Shown here in pieces: positions 45,812 to 58,054 of a DNA stretch of 64,000 nucleotides (position 1 is its first letter; every line of letters begins with the position of its first letter). A program made the translations under genes and the position numbers. The notes below the pieces were generated by a model. That model worked only from the letters and a program-made list of their open reading frames with translations. It had not been told where the DNA came from and ran no database searches. The DNA lies in contig NZ_FPAU01000006.1 in NCBI RefSeq assembly GCF_900116535.1, forward strand, positions 172,032 through 236,031, written 5' to 3'. This stretch comes from Kosakonia arachidis (GTDB taxonomy: Bacteria; Pseudomonadota; Gammaproteobacteria; Enterobacterales; Enterobacteriaceae).

Positions 45812-46020
45812 AGAGCCTATCCCATAAGGCTATTTTATTTGCCATTTTGGTCCTGGGCAGTGCTCACACAAAATGTGTTGGCATTTTGAACGCCGCTTGC
45901 GGCGGCCCTTTAGGGCGAGCGAAGCGAGTCATCCTCACGTACTGCGTATACGCTCCGGTTGTTGCGCGCTGTCCGTGTCAAAACTGGCTGCAACACGATA
46001 CGCCTGGTGGGATGGGTTCT
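45812..46020. repeat. 209-bp transposase-less repeat with terminal inverted repeats (MITE-like)
   Basis: The left end AGAGCCTATCCCA and right end TGGGATGGGTTCT are 13-bp inverted repeats with two mismatches. The interior is non-coding and structured (GCCGCTTGCGGCGGC; GAGCGAAGCGAGTC). GTGTA occurs just outside the left end and 2 nt outside the right end, a possible target duplication. I recall similar elements dispersed in other enterobacterial genomes. It separates the aldo/keto reductase gene from ipdC. Confidence 0.75.
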
Positions 46021-47827
<1,807 letters not shown>

Positions 47828-47830
47828 GCG

Positions 47831-49066
47831 TTATTGATTGCGCCGGGGAACAATCATTAACGGTTTCCCGACCAGAAGCAGCCAGGCGGGAAGGATCACG
47901 ATGCACAACAGCGGCAGCAGTGTCGTATCTGGGACCACCACGGCGGCAAGGAACAGGCTCAGCCAGCCATCACGCGTTACCACCAACACCATACCAAGCA
48001 CCGCGCAAGAAACCGTCACGGCAGCGGGTACGGCATCGACATGCTCATGCAGCATCAACCCGAGCGCTACACCGACAAACACCGCCGGAAAAATACGCCC
48101 GCCGCGAAAACCGCAGGCGGCAGCGACCACCAGTGCAGACAGTTTTACCACCGCAAACAGCAGGTAATCCGTCACCGTTAGTGTCTGGGCGAAGGCCAGT
48201 TGTTGCATCTCGTCCAGCCCCTTAAACAGCGTGGCTGGCCCACCAATGATCCCCAGCAGACCAAGCAGGAAGCCACCAACGCCAAGAACCAGCACCGGGT
48301 TGTGCAGCTGGTGCATCAACCGGTGCAGGCGCGGCAGGCACCAGACGGCAACCATACCCAGTGCGATGGCAAAAACAGTCACTACCGCGCCGCTGATAAT
48401 ATCGACGATATGCAACTGGGGATAATGGGGGATTGGCAGGGCAAAATGGGGCAGGGCAAACAAACTGCTGGTCAACGCGCCAGCCGCGGCGGCCATCAAC
48501 GGCGCGAATAAACGGTCCCACAGCGGCACGTCATTGCTGGCGGTCAGGGTTTGTGAAAACACCAGCGCTGCTGCTACCGGCGTACCGAACAGCGCGCCAA
48601 GGGTGCCAGCCGAAGCGAGGATGGTCCAGTCCAGCGGCGCTACGCGCGGGAAGATGCGTGCGCCCAGTGCCACGGCGAGCGCAATATTGAGTACCATTAC
48701 CGGATGTTCCGGCCCAAGACTAACGCCGCCTGCCAGCCCGAGGATCAGCGCCAGTACCAGGCCGGGCAACGCTTTGACTGACACCGGCGCATTGATCAGC
48801 GGGACGCTCACCGGATCCGGACCGCCGTGTTCGTGACTGAAACGGATCACCAGACCAACGGCGATCCCGGTCAGCGTCAGTATCAATAAGATCCAGCCGG
48901 GCGAATCAGGCGCAATGCCCAGTTGCCACGGAATAGCGCTCCACAAAACAGCTTGCAGCAGAGAAGCTATCTTCATTACCAGTATCAGCACCAGGCTGGA
49001 GGCTACGCCGATAGCCAACGCTGGCAGGGCCAGTAGTAACAGTGTTCTGGCTCGCGGATGAAGCAT
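47831..49066 (-). CDS. yfeO: YfeO, ClC-type ion channel protein
   Basis: A 411-residue inner-membrane protein of the ClC voltage-gated chloride channel/antiporter family, matching E. coli Yfe[15 protein letters not shown] and [13 protein letters not shown] are the ClC ion-pathway motifs. Transported ion unknown. The ATG at 49066 (MLHPRAR, as in E. coli) has AAGGA upstream; the frame continues to 49117. It is divergent from glk with a 178-bp spacer. Confidence 0.94.
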   Translation of the reverse strand: MLHPRARTLLLLALPALAIGVASSLVLILVMKIASLLQAVLWSAIPWQLGIAPDSPGWILLILTLTGIAVGLVIRFSHEHGGPDPVSVPLINAPVSVKALPGLVLALILGLAGGVSLGPEHPVMVLNIALAVALGARIFPRVAPLDWTILASAGTLGALFGTPVAAALVFSQTLTASNDVPLWDRLFAPLMAAAAGALTSSLFALPHFALPIPHYPQLHIVDIISGAVVTVFAIALGMVAVWCLPRLHRLMHQLHNPVLVLGVGGFLLGLLGIIGGPATLFKGLDEMQQLAFAQTLTVTDYLLFAVVKLSALVVAAACGFRGGRIFPAVFVGVALGLMLHEHVDAVPAAVTVSCAVLGMVLVVTRDGWLSLFLAAVVVPDTTLLPLLCIVILPAWLLLVGKPLMIVPRRNQ

Positions 49067-49244
49067 AGATAGGTCCTTGTAAAAGCATCGGGGTGACGCA
49101 GAACAATCTGGCGACAACCCGTGGGTTAATCTGTGACGTAGATCTATTATCCTGGGGCACTCGTGTTATGGTCGTTGTTGTTACAGCGCCTTGAATCTAC
49201 AGTGTTCCAAAGATTTATTCTGACTTTAGCGGAGCCGTAAAAGA

Positions 49245-50210
49245 ATGACAAAGTATGCTTTAGTGGGAGACGTGGGCGGTACCAACGCGCGCTTAGCGTT
49301 GTGCGATGTCGACAGTGGTGATATCTCCCGGGCCAAAACCTATTCCGGCCTTGATTATCCCAGCCTGGAAGCCGTAGTGCGCGTTTATCTTGATGAACAT
49401 GACGTGAGCGTGGAAGACGGTTGCATCGCTATTGCCTGTCCGATTACCGGCGACTGGGTGGCGATGACGAATCACACATGGGCTTTCTCGATTGCGGAAA
49501 TGAAGAAAAACCTCGGCTTTGCACATCTGGAAATTATCAATGATTTTACCGCCGTATCAATGGCGATCCCGATGCTGAAAAAAGAACACCTGATCCAGTT
49601 TGGCGGCGGTGAGGCGGTAGAAGGCAAACCGATCGCTGTTTATGGCGCGGGAACGGGGCTTGGCGTTGCACATCTGGTGCATGTCGATAAACGCTGGGTG
49701 AGTTTGCCGGGCGAAGGCGGTCACGTCGATTTCGCACCGAACAGTGAAGAAGAGGGGATTATCCTCGAAGAACTGCGGGCGGAAATCGGCCATGTTTCCG
49801 CTGAACGTGTGCTCTCTGGTCCTGGGCTGGTTAATCTCTACCGGGCGATTGTGAAATCTGACGGTCGTCTACCCGAAAATCTGCAACCCAAAGATGTTAC
49901 CGAACGGGCGCTGGCAGACAGTTGCATTGACTGCCGCCGCGCGCTGTCGCTGTTTTGCGTCATCATGGGACGTTTTGGCGGTAACCTGGCGTTAAACCTC
50001 GGTACATTCGGTGGGGTGTATATCGCGGGCGGGATCGTGCCGCGCTTCCTCGATTTCTTTACCGCCTCCGGTTTCCGTGGCGGCTTTGAAGATAAAGGCC
50101 GTTTCAAATCCTATGTGCAGGACATCCCGGTCTACCTGATTGTGCACGATAATCCCGGACTACTCGGCTCTGGCGCACATTTGCGCCAGACGCTGGGCCA
50201 TTTCCTTTAA
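49245..50210 (+). CDS. glk: glucokinase
   Basis: 321 residues, same length as E. coli Glk. Cytosolic ATP-dependent phosphorylation of glucose to glucose 6-phosphate. The N-terminal ATP/phosphate loop is [14 protein letters not shown] and the sugar-site/catalytic region [11 protein letters not shown] holds the catalytic Asp. GPGTGLG-type loop reads [12 protein letters not shown]. The end overlaps the convergent ypdB stop by 4 nt; in E. coli the fry PTS genes lie between them and are absent here. Confidence 0.98.
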   Translation: MTKYALVGDVGGTNARLALCDVDSGDISRAKTYSGLDYPSLEAVVRVYLDEHDVSVEDGCIAIACPITGDWVAMTNHTWAFSIAEMKKNLGFAHLEIINDFTAVSMAIPMLKKEHLIQFGGGEAVEGKPIAVYGAGTGLGVAHLVHVDKRWVSLPGEGGHVDFAPNSEEEGIILEELRAEIGHVSAERVLSGPGLVNLYRAIVKSDGRLPENLQPKDVTERALADSCIDCRRALSLFCVIMGRFGGNLALNLGTFGGVYIAGGIVPRFLDFFTASGFRGGFEDKGRFKSYVQDIPVYLIVHDNPGLLGSGAHLRQTLGHFL

Positions 50211-50935
50211 AGATTCATTAGTTGCCTGAATTCTTTAACTTTGCTGCGGCTGACGGGCACCTGAAAATCCAGGTCTCGCAGCCGCAAGATATAGGTGTTG
50301 TTGAACCACGGTTCGATCTCGCCAATTTTATCCAGATTCACACAATATGAGCGGTGGCAGCGAAAGAAATGCGCCGTTGGCAGCTTGCTGCAAAACTCGG
50401 TGATATTCATCGGCATCACATACGATTCCCGCTTCGTATAGACGAAGGTCATCTTCTCATGCGCTTCCGCATAATAAATATCGTTAATGCTGGTAACAAT
50501 AATACGTTCGTCTTTCACCAGGTTAATGGTGGCGTTTTCCCGTGATTGCGGGCTGCTGGCGGTACCCGATTGCTGCTGCCAGGCCGCTTCCAGCTTTCGC
50601 AGCATGCTGATAATTCTCGACTCCTGGTAAGGCTTCAGAATGTAGTCAAACGCTTCAAGTTCGAAGGCTTCGACCGCATGCTCTTTCCAGGCAGTAATAA
50701 ACACAATAAAGGGTTTATGTGCGAACTGGCTGATGTTTTGCGCCAGCAATACGCCATCGAGAGACGGAATATTGATATCGAGAAAGATCGCATCAACCTT
50801 GTTGTGCTGTAAATATTTCAGCACATCGAGTCCATCCTCAAAGGTACCGACGATCTCCATTTGGCTGTGTTCCTTTATCAGCCAGCTCAACTCCTGTTGC
50901 GCCAGAAATTCATCTTCTACAATGATGACTTTCAT
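50207..50935 (-). CDS. ypdB: YpdB (PyrR), LytTR response regulator
   Basis: A 242-residue response regulator of the YpdA/YpdB pyruvate-sensing pair. Receiver domain with phospho-acceptor Asp53 ([13 protein letters not shown]) and C-terminal LytTR DNA-binding domain ([32 protein letters not shown]). In E. coli it activates yhjX. The ATG lies 12 nt downstream of the ypdA stop, so they form an operon. The AraC-type gene ypdC that follows in E. coli is missing. Confidence 0.96.
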   Translation of the reverse strand: MKVIIVEDEFLAQQELSWLIKEHSQMEIVGTFEDGLDVLKYLQHNKVDAIFLDINIPSLDGVLLAQNISQFAHKPFIVFITAWKEHAVEAFELEAFDYILKPYQESRIISMLRKLEAAWQQQSGTASSPQSRENATINLVKDERIIVTSINDIYYAEAHEKMTFVYTKRESYVMPMNITEFCSKLPTAHFFRCHRSYCVNLDKIGEIEPWFNNTYILRLRDLDFQVPVSRSKVKEFRQLMNL

Positions 50936-50947
50936 CGACTTCTCCTG

Positions 50948-52654
50948 TTAGGGCAACAATGTTGCTGATGACGAGTGCGGAACATAAAAAGTAATCTCGG
51001 TTCCAGGCGTCAGGCGACGAATATGTAATCCGTCGCCATACAGTAATTTCACGCGCTGGTGAACGTTAAGCAGGCCAATCTTATTGCCCGGCATTTCATC
51101 GGCCTCCACGCGGGCAATCATCTCTGGTGCGATACCGTTGCCGGTGTCGCGTACCGCGATGCGTACGCGGTTGCCGCACTCTTCCACACTTATCGTTACC
51201 ACGCCTTTGCCTTTACAGGGCTGAATGCCGTGCACAATGGCGTTTTCTACCAGTGGCTGAATCAACAGACTGGGGATCACACAACTAACCTCTTCATCAA
51301 TGTCATAAATGACGGTTAATTTGTCGCCAAAACGCGCTTGTTCAATAGCAATGTAATCTTTAATTTGATACAGCTCTTTCTTAATGTCGATCTTCTCATC
51401 GTCTTTTAATTCAATGTTATAGCGCAGATAACGCGACAAATTAAAAATCAATTGCCTGGCGGTATCCGGGTTGAGACGAATAGAGGAAGAAATGGCATTC
51501 AGAGCATTAAACAGGAAGTGCGGGTTTATTTTGCTTTGCAGTGCGCGCAGTTCGGCCTTGTTTGCCATTTCACGCAGTTGCTCAGCGCGGGAAACTTCCA
51601 GTTGGGTCGAGATAATTTGCGACAATCCGACAGCCATCTCCTGTAACGATGAGGTGATCTGGTGCGCATGGCAGTAGTAGATCTTCAGTGTGCCGGTGAC
51701 CACACTCTGTTCCCGCAGTGGGATCACCAGCATGGAGTGAATTTCAGGCGTGCGGTGGGCTTCATCATTGTTTTTAATGATAATTTCGCCTGTGCTGATC
51801 GACTGATGCGTGGTCGGGCTGAGAATATCGTCGCTGTCGCGATAGTTATTTTCCCCGACGCCAACGTACGCCAGCACATGATCGGTATTGGTGATTGCCA
51901 CGGCATCGGCGTTTATATCGCGACGAATGATATCGCATATCTGACGCAGCGAGTCGCTATTGACGTTACGGAATAATGGCAATGTTTTATTCGCGATATC
52001 CAGCGCCAGTTTTGCCTGGCGACCCGCGATAGCCTCTTTTTCCCCTTCGACACTTTGCACCAGCAGTACGATAAAGCCGATACAAACGCTGCCGAGAATC
52101 ATTGGCACACCGATTTTAGAGACAATATCCAGCCCCAGCGCGATGGTTGGTGCCCAGACTACGACCAAAATCATGGTCAGGCTTTCGCAAATCATCCCGC
52201 CAATGATCCCCACACGCCAGTGCTGCGCTTTGGGAACTTTTCGGTTAATCATTCCCGAAAAAATCCCGGCAATAATACTGGTGATAAAGCATGGAACTGC
52301 GGTAACACCACCAATGTCGATCAGATAGCGGTGTACCCCGGCGATGACGCCGGTAATGATGCCGACCCACGGGCCAAACAAAATCCCACCGGACATAACG
52401 GCAATAATACGCACGTTAACCAGCGAACCTTCAACCGGCACGCCGGACCAGGTGCTGAACAGGGCGAACATGGAGAAGATCGCGGTAACCGCAAGCAATT
52501 CTTTTGGCGTGTGGGCGGTTTTATGTAGCAGTTCGCGGAACAGGCGCATGCGGATCAAAAAGAACAGGCAGATCAGCATTAGCGCCGCGCGATCAAAAAC
52601 CGCCAGTAACATATCGAATATTTCGTGCACGGGGGACTCGGTGAATGACGTCAA
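50948..52654 (-). CDS. ypdA: YpdA (PyrS), LytS-type sensor histidine kinase
   Basis: A 568-residue sensor (E. coli 565). The N-terminal 5TM-LYT membrane domain (about residues 20-205, [20 protein letters not shown]) is followed by a GAF domain (240-340) and a HisKA-like His_kinase domain with the phospho-His in [17 protein letters not shown] and ATPase in [12 protein letters not shown]. It senses extracellular pyruvate in E. coli. Divergent from alaC, as in E. coli. No strong ribosome site before the start. Confidence 0.96.
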   Translation of the reverse strand: MTSFTESPVHEIFDMLLAVFDRAALMLICLFFLIRMRLFRELLHKTAHTPKELLAVTAIFSMFALFSTWSGVPVEGSLVNVRIIAVMSGGILFGPWVGIITGVIAGVHRYLIDIGGVTAVPCFITSIIAGIFSGMINRKVPKAQHWRVGIIGGMICESLTMILVVVWAPTIALGLDIVSKIGVPMILGSVCIGFIVLLVQSVEGEKEAIAGRQAKLALDIANKTLPLFRNVNSDSLRQICDIIRRDINADAVAITNTDHVLAYVGVGENNYRDSDDILSPTTHQSISTGEIIIKNNDEAHRTPEIHSMLVIPLREQSVVTGTLKIYYCHAHQITSSLQEMAVGLSQIISTQLEVSRAEQLREMANKAELRALQSKINPHFLFNALNAISSSIRLNPDTARQLIFNLSRYLRYNIELKDDEKIDIKKELYQIKDYIAIEQARFGDKLTVIYDIDEEVSCVIPSLLIQPLVENAIVHGIQPCKGKGVVTISVEECGNRVRIAVRDTGNGIAPEMIARVEADEMPGNKIGLLNVHQRVKLLYGDGLHIRRLTPGTEITFYVPHSSSATLLP

Positions 52655-53017
52655 AAAGCTATGATAAGGAACCCTGTCGCAGATGACCAGTCACCACATT
52701 CATTCGTTCAATGAGGAAAAACCATTTTTACAAAAGGGGATTGAAAGATACTCAAAGGAGAGTCACGAAAGGTGAAATATACTGAAAGATAAAAGTAATT
52801 ACATTGATATCATATTGTTAAATTTAACATGCAATTTAGTAATAAGGGGATACAATCACTTTTACTTTCCTGAATTGCTGTTCCTCTTTTAGATCTGCTT
52901 ATTATTTTTCCTTTTTCTCTCGACAGCAGGAAATTTTTCAGGATATGTTTTAAGCACGCTGTATTTACAGCGACGTCGCTCGGACGGTCCGGGCGCTAAC
53001 GTTACTCCGAGGAATCT
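52655..53017. promoter_or_regulatory. ypdA/alaC intergenic region with palindrome and hairpin
   Basis: The AT-rich spacer contains the perfect 14-bp palindrome TGTTAAATTTAACA (52816-52829) and, just before the alaC ribosome site, a stem GCTCGGAC / GTCCGGGC (52978-52994) that could form a leader hairpin. Neither is assigned to a known factor. No reading frame is supported. Confidence 0.5.
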
Positions 53018-54259
53018 ATGGCTGACTTCAGTCCTGAACGTCGTTTTACGCGCATCGATCGTCTTCCCCCGTATGTTTTCAATATCACTGCTGAACTGAA
53101 AATGGCTGCGCGTCGTCGTGGCGAAGATATTATCGATTTCAGTATGGGCAACCCCGACGGCGCAACACCTCCGCATATTGTTGAGAAACTCTGTACGGTC
53201 GCCCAGCGTCCGGATACGCACGGTTATTCAACTTCGCGCGGTATTCCTCGTCTGCGTCGGGCAATTTCTCGTTGGTATCAGGATCGCTATCAGGTTGAGA
53301 TCGATCCAGAAACTGAGGCCATTGTGACCATCGGTTCGAAAGAGGGGCTGGCGCATCTGATGCTGGCGACACTGGATCACGGTGATACCGTACTGGTACC
53401 GAACCCAAGCTATCCAATCCACATTTATGGCGCGGTGATTGCCGGTGCGCAGGTTCGCTCTGTGCCGTTGGTGGAAGGCGTGGATTTCTTCAATGAACTC
53501 GAACGCGCGATCCGTGAAAGTTACCCGAAACCAAAGATGATGGTTCTGGGTTTCCCGTCTAACCCAACGGCACAATGTGTGGAACTGGAATTCTTTGAGA
53601 AAGTGGTCGCTCTGGCAAAACGTTACGACGTGCTGGTGGTTCATGATCTGGCTTATGCCGATATCGTTTATGACGGCTGGAAAGCGCCATCGATTATGCA
53701 GGTGCCGGGCGCGCGCGATGTTGCGGTGGAATTTTTCACCTTGTCTAAAAGCTACAATATGGCTGGCTGGCGTATAGGATTTATGGTCGGTAATCGGGTG
53801 CTGGTGAACGCGCTGGCGCGCATTAAAAGTTACCATGATTACGGCACGTTTACGCCATTGCAGGTAGCCGCGATTGCTGCACTGGAAGGGGATCAGCAGT
53901 GCGTACGCGATATTGCCGCACAGTATAAGCGCCGCCGTGATGTGCTGGTTAAAGGGCTGCATGAAGCCGGATGGATGGTCGAAATGCCAAAAGCCTCAAT
54001 GTACGTATGGGCAAAAATTCCGGAACCGTATGCTGCGATGGGCTCTCTGGAATTTGCCAAAAAGTTGCTGCAAGACGCCAAAGTGTGTGTCTCTCCAGGC
54101 ATTGGCTTTGGTGATTACGGTGACACCCATGTCCGTTTTGCCTTGATTGAAAACCGCGATCGTATCCGTCAGGCGGTACGAGGCATTAAGACGATGTTCC
54201 GCAATGACGGGCTACTGCCAGTGGCGCCAAAAAGCGCAACAGAAGATATGGAACCCTAA
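53018..54259 (+). CDS. alaC: glutamate-pyruvate aminotransferase AlaC
   Basis: A 413-residue class I PLP aminotransferase, the main alanine-synthesising transaminase of enterobacteria (formerly YfdZ). The PLP lysine is in [15 protein letters not shown] and the substrate region in [33 protein letters not shown] precedes the ATG. It is monocistronic with a strong terminator and adjacent to ypdA as in E. coli; alanine/pyruvate metabolism and pyruvate sensing therefore lie side by side. Confidence 0.97.
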   Translation: MADFSPERRFTRIDRLPPYVFNITAELKMAARRRGEDIIDFSMGNPDGATPPHIVEKLCTVAQRPDTHGYSTSRGIPRLRRAISRWYQDRYQVEIDPETEAIVTIGSKEGLAHLMLATLDHGDTVLVPNPSYPIHIYGAVIAGAQVRSVPLVEGVDFFNELERAIRESYPKPKMMVLGFPSNPTAQCVELEFFEKVVALAKRYDVLVVHDLAYADIVYDGWKAPSIMQVPGARDVAVEFFTLSKSYNMAGWRIGFMVGNRVLVNALARIKSYHDYGTFTPLQVAAIAALEGDQQCVRDIAAQYKRRRDVLVKGLHEAGWMVEMPKASMYVWAKIPEPYAAMGSLEFAKKLLQDAKVCVSPGIGFGDYGDTHVRFALIENRDRIRQAVRGIKTMFRNDGLLPVAPKSATEDMEP

Positions 54260-54265
54260 AAAAAA

Positions 54266-54294
54266 ACAGGAGCCGAGAGGCTCCTGTTTTTTTT
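54266..54294 (+). terminator. Rho-independent terminator of alaC
   Basis: ACAGGAGCC-GAGA-GGCTCCTGT with eight T after and nine A before; works on both strands and so also serves ypdK. Confidence 0.93.
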
Positions 54295-54310
54295 GCATTA
54301 ATAGCTCAGG

Positions 54311-54382
54311 TCAGATCATCAGGGCGAAGGTGCCGGCCCACACAATGACCATCACAGAAATGCCCATAAAGAAATATTTCAC
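54311..54382 (-). CDS. ypdK: YpdK, 23-residue membrane protein
   Basis: The frame encodes VKYFFMGISVMVIVWAG followed by TFALMI, one substitution from E. coli YpdK as I recall it, a single-span small membrane protein. I take GTG at 54382 as start because GGAG lies 8 nt upstream and the product then has the E. coli length of 23. An ATG two codons earlier sits too close to the GGAG. The longer open frame to 54529 is not credible. Function unknown; convergent with alaC. Confidence 0.85.
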   Translation of the reverse strand: MKYFFMGISVMVIVWAGTFALMI

Positions 54383-54559
54383 GTTCATCACTCCGCATAC
54401 GTTTGAGTATGCACTTAATGACCTTAACAAGGACTGAGTATAGAGAGGTGAAACTACGCCAAAACCAAATTGAGAATTATCTCCATTTCGGCCACAGCTC
54501 CATCTCAGAATTTCGGGTGAATTTCTCACCGACGGGGCTAATGTACGCTTAATTTTTTG

Positions 54560-54581
54560 GCCTTACAAGAGGCTTTTTTTT
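54560..54581 (+). terminator. orphan Rho-independent terminator
   Basis: GCCTT-ACAA-GAGGC stem followed by eight T on the plus strand. No plus-strand gene ends here, so it may terminate a small RNA or read-through from alaC. Confidence 0.6.
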
Positions 54582-54901
54582 ATGAAATTTTAGTAACTTA
54601 CAATATGTCGGGCTTTGGCGACACAATACTTTCACTGCTAAATAAATCGCTTTTGAGCGACGCAAAAAACGTTAAGCTGAAACGGTTCATTTCCTCTTGA
54701 ATTATAAGGTTTATTTTTTTGATGATGGTCACATTTTGCCTACTGAAAGCATTATGCATACTTATGTAAGGGTTAAGAATAGGGTCTTAAATCATATGGC
54801 CGGGTGAGGGAAATAACGGGCTATGTATTGCGTAAAACCGTGATTGCAGGCGCAATATAACAAAACTGTATCTTTCTTGTTAAAAGGTGGCTTGCGTGGA
54901 T

Positions 54902-54917
54902 ATGTATAGACAAGTAT
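54902..54917 (+). promoter_or_regulatory. candidate HutC-type operator before hutH
   Basis: ATGTATAGACAAGTAT, 38 nt upstream of the hutH start, resembles enterobacterial hut operators built on CTTGTAT/ACAAG half-sites; one half-site is clear and the other degenerate. No hutC gene is in the window. Confidence 0.45.
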
Positions 54918-54954
54918 ATGTATTTATATCCTCACTGCAGAGACTTCGCTGACA

Positions 54955-56478
54955 ATGAAAAATGTAACCCTCGTCCCCGGGCAACTGACAATGACCCAAC
55001 TGCGTGATATCTACAGCCAATCGCACCCGTTAACGCTGGATGAACGTGCTTTTACCGCCATCAACGACAGCGTCGCTTGCGTCAATGCCATCATGGTGGA
55101 AGGGCGGACGGCATACGGTATTAATACCGGTTTTGGATTGCTTGCTCAGACGCGCATTGCCACTGACGACCTGGAGAATTTACAGCGCTCTTTGGTGCTT
55201 TCTCACGCAGCGGGCGTTGGCGAACCGCTCGATGATGACATGGTACGACTGATTATGGTGCTGAAGATCAACAGCCTGGCGCGTGGCTTTTCCGGCATTC
55301 GTTTGCAGGTGATTCAGATGTTGGTGTCGATGGTCAATGCGGGTGTTTATCCCTGGATCCCGGCGAAAGGATCTGTCGGTGCATCCGGTGATTTAGCACC
55401 ATTGGCACATATGTCACTTACGCTGCTTGGCGAAGGTAAAGCGCGCTGGCAAGGCGAATGGCTACCTGCGACTGAAGCTCTGAATAGAGCAGGGCTTGCT
55501 CCGCTGACGCTGGCGGCGAAAGAGGGGCTGGCGCTGCTCAACGGGACACAAACCTCGACAGCATTCGCATTACGCGGCCTGTTTGAGGCCGAAGATCTGT
55601 TCGCTTCCGCAGTGGTTTGTGGTGCGCTGACCACCGAGGCGGCGCTAGGTTCGCGCCGTCCCTTCGATGCGCGCATTCACCAGGTGCGCGGCCAGCGTGG
55701 GCAGATCGATGCGGCAGCTCTCTATCGCCATGTGCTGACTGATAACAGCGCGGTTTCACTGTCTCATCACAACTGCAATAAAGTGCAGGATCCTTACTCA
55801 TTACGTTGCCAGCCGCAGGTCATGGGAGCGTGTCTGACGCAGTTACGTTTTGCCGCCGATGTGTTGCTGACCGAAGCGAATGCGGTTTCTGATAACCCGC
55901 TGGTTTTCGCTGCTGAAAATGAGGTGGTCTCTGGAGGCAACTTCCACGCGGAACCGGTTGCGATGGCCGCTGATAATATCGCACTGGCTATCGCTGAAAT
56001 CGGCTCGCTGGCGGAGCGGCGTATCGCTCTGTTGATGGACAGCCATATGTCGCAGCTTCCACCCTTCCTGGTAAAAAATGGCGGTGTTAACTCCGGTTTT
56101 ATGATTGCCCAGGTCACTGCCGCAGCGCTGGCGAGTGAGAACAAAGCGTTGTCGCATCCGCACAGTGTCGATAGTTTACCGACCTCTGCTAATCAGGAAG
56201 ATCACGTTTCGATGGCGCCTGCTGCGGGTCGTCGGCTTTGGGAGATGGCGGCTAATACCCGTGGCGTGATTGCTGTGGAATGGCTGGCTGCCTGTCAGGG
56301 GCTGGATATGCGGGAAGGATTAACCTCCAGTCCGTTACTTGAGCAGGCGCGTCATTTGCTGCGTGAACGGGTAACGCATTACGATAAAGATCGCTACTTT
56401 GCGCCGGATATTGAGCAGGCCTCGCTGATGCTGGCGGAGCGCCGTCTGGCACATCTGCTGCCGGAAATTTTGTCATAA
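54955..56478 (+). CDS. hutH: histidine ammonia-lyase
   Basis: A 507-residue aromatic amino acid lyase that deaminates histidine to urocanate. The MIO cofactor-forming Ala-Ser-Gly is in [16 protein letters not shown] (about residues 142-144). [13 protein letters not shown] is the active-site loop, and the selectivity pair reads LVLSHAAG (Ser-His), which in this family means histidine rather than tyrosine or phenylalanine. Length fits HutH. No hutU, hutG, hutI or hutC is adjacent, so the rest of the pathway must be elsewhere or absent. Confidence 0.93.
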   Translation: MKNVTLVPGQLTMTQLRDIYSQSHPLTLDERAFTAINDSVACVNAIMVEGRTAYGINTGFGLLAQTRIATDDLENLQRSLVLSHAAGVGEPLDDDMVRLIMVLKINSLARGFSGIRLQVIQMLVSMVNAGVYPWIPAKGSVGASGDLAPLAHMSLTLLGEGKARWQGEWLPATEALNRAGLAPLTLAAKEGLALLNGTQTSTAFALRGLFEAEDLFASAVVCGALTTEAALGSRRPFDARIHQVRGQRGQIDAAALYRHVLTDNSAVSLSHHNCNKVQDPYSLRCQPQVMGACLTQLRFAADVLLTEANAVSDNPLVFAAENEVVSGGNFHAEPVAMAADNIALAIAEIGSLAERRIALLMDSHMSQLPPFLVKNGGVNSGFMIAQVTAAALASENKALSHPHSVDSLPTSANQEDHVSMAPAAGRRLWEMAANTRGVIAVEWLAACQGLDMREGLTSSPLLEQARHLLRERVTHYDKDRYFAPDIEQASLMLAERRLAHLLPEILS

Positions 56479-56553
56479 AGAATAACCGGGTTGCGGTTCG
56501 TTAACTCACTTCCGGTTAAATGCTGGGGTTGGTAAAGTGAAGCGTACTGTAAC

Positions 56554-57213
56554 GTGACCAGCAGGGAATTCAGCGTGACCGGAAGAATTGACTACCAGAT
56601 AGAGAAGTACAGTTTTACGGAAATGGGTGAAACGTCGCGCCTGACGCAGCAATGGGCCGATGTGGCAGAAGAGTGCCGCCAGACGCAGGCCGGAGCCGAA
56701 GAACGCTTGCGGATCGCGCTGCTGAATGTCGATTATGTCACCAGTTTTGAATTACCTTTCCGGTTGCTGCTTATTCGCGCTCCGCAATTGATCGCCAGCC
56801 TGCGTGATGAACTGCAAATCAGCCAGAAAAATGTGTTGTTTAATGGTAAGCGTTTTGGTTGCGTCTATACGTTGAGAAGCGATTTGAGCGGCATTCCGGA
56901 TGAGTTTCAGTACCGGCTGTCAACGCGCATCCGCCGGATTGATGCCGAAGGCAATACGGCCGCGCCTTATCAACAGATTGCGAAAGAGACTAAAGCGCCG
57001 CGTGAACGTCTTAAAGTTGCGCTGACGGAGGGATTACAGGTAACCGCGCTGGACGGGCTTTTCTGGTTTGGTATTCAGCGCATCGCCGCTGATGTGCAGA
57101 GGTTGAGAAAAACTGGCCTGAAGATAGTCACCGCAGAAACGGACGTTTTTGATAATTTGACCGGAACAACACGGCGCGTGCCTGTTTATCGGCGCGTGGA
57201 AAACAGGGAATGA
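56554..57213 (+). CDS. tandem winged-helix protein of unknown function
   Basis: A 219-residue protein with an internal duplication: residues about 50-106 (ERLRIALLNVDYVTSFELPF...FGCVYTL) and 150-213 (ERLKVALTEGLQVTALDGLF...RRVPVYRRV) align, each like the small HTH_55-type winged helix used to build phage and accessory DNA-binding proteins. The N-terminal 45 residues are unassigned. It lies 75 nt after hutH on the same strand with no visible terminator between, so read-through is possible. A regulatory role is inference. The GTG-like region upstream has no strong ribosome site, so the start is uncertain. Confidence 0.65.
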   Translation: MTSREFSVTGRIDYQIEKYSFTEMGETSRLTQQWADVAEECRQTQAGAEERLRIALLNVDYVTSFELPFRLLLIRAPQLIASLRDELQISQKNVLFNGKRFGCVYTLRSDLSGIPDEFQYRLSTRIRRIDAEGNTAAPYQQIAKETKAPRERLKVALTEGLQVTALDGLFWFGIQRIAADVQRLRKTGLKIVTAETDVFDNLTGTTRRVPVYRRVENRE

Positions 57214-57399
57214 CCCGGTCCGATGCTGGTGGTGATGGAATTATGTGGACATAGTTAAGTTGGTAGATGAGCTTTATGCCGTCGCGACAGTTAATGTATA
57301 ACATACGTACGTATATTTTCGTACGGTTGAGCGCCAGCTTCCACCGATGCCACAATGTTCGGCGATTACGGCAATACCCCGCAGCAGGAATTTTTTGAT

Positions 57400-57891
57400 A
57401 TGCATACAAATAAAGAATTTCGTTTATATCGCCCCTTAAAGGGAATTACGCATACTTTCGGCGAAGAGTGGTTTGCATTGAAAGCAGAAGCCTTCGCCCG
57501 TTTTTTCGGTACTCCGATATTCCTTATTGGGCAGACTATCGCGGTGATCGTGTGGATTGTCCTGAACTCTGCGGGCGTCGTGAAGTTTGATCCCTATCCC
57601 TTTATTTTACTCAATCTGGCGTTCAGTATTCAGGCGGCTTATGCAGCTCCGCTGATCCTGTTAGCGCAAACCCGACAGGCGGAGCGCGATCAGGCGCATG
57701 CCCTGGCGGATGCGCAACATCGCGAAGATCTGGATGACGCAATGGCGAAGCGCCAGATACTGGCCGAGGAGCAGTCGACACAACTGTTGGAATTACTTAA
57801 ACAAAATACCCATCTGACCGAGCTGACCCGGCAGATGGCCGAGCGTATCGAAACGCTCGCAACGCAGCTTGCGCAGCGTGAGTTTCACTGA
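57400..57891 (+). CDS. DUF1003 inner-membrane protein
   Basis: A 163-residue membrane protein of family DUF1003. The conserved start (ITHTFGEEWFALKAEAFARFFGTPIFLIGQ) runs into two spans (about 42-63 and 75-96) with FDPYPFILLNLAFSIQAAYAAPLILLAQTRQAERD, followed by a cytoplasmic coiled coil (105-160). Function unknown. I prefer the ATG at 57400; an earlier ATG at 57355 adds 15 unrelated residues. Its end abuts the padR-like relic on the other strand. Confidence 0.87.
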   Translation: MHTNKEFRLYRPLKGITHTFGEEWFALKAEAFARFFGTPIFLIGQTIAVIVWIVLNSAGVVKFDPYPFILLNLAFSIQAAYAAPLILLAQTRQAERDQAHALADAQHREDLDDAMAKRQILAEEQSTQLLELLKQNTHLTELTRQMAERIETLATQLAQREFH

Positions 57892-57892
57892 C

Positions 57893-58024
57893 ACCGTGCA
57901 GCCTCGGGTACAAGGTATCCGGGTTGAATGTGTAACCATGGTGTTGTAAGTCATCAATGATGCCGGTGCCAAAGACCGCTTTTTCGGCGGCGTGATGCAG
58001 GATGTGCAAACGGTCAATCCGTCA
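57893..58024 (-). pseudogene. truncated PadR-family regulator relic next to chrA
   Basis: On the minus strand, just downstream of chrA, the sequence encodes LHILHHAAEKAVFGTGIIDD, then HHGYTFNPDTLYPRLHG, the winged-helix core of PadR regulators (consensus PGTLYPxLHxLE). In this frame two TGA codons lie directly before it and no start codon remains. After LHG the family sequence stops and the frame runs into the antisense of the DUF1003 gene. So only about 40 residues of the DNA-binding domain survive. PadR-like regulators are often found beside chrA genes. Confidence 0.75.
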
Positions 58025-58054
58025 TCACGCTCTTTGTCGGTCACGTCCGGAACC

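Larger units (their letters stand above)
54383..54954. other. 572-bp intergenic region between ypdK and hutH
   Basis: AT-rich, no supported reading frame. It contains an isolated terminator-like hairpin (54560-54581) and, near the hutH end, a TATAGACAAGTAT sequence resembling Hut operators. The ypdK and hutH promoters must also be here. Confidence 0.55.

Noticed and set aside
54383-54529. Longer open frame continuing upstream of ypdK to give a 72-residue protein.
   Set aside because: The added 47 residues have no homologue I recognise and no ribosome site, while the 23-residue start fits the E. coli protein and its GGAG site.
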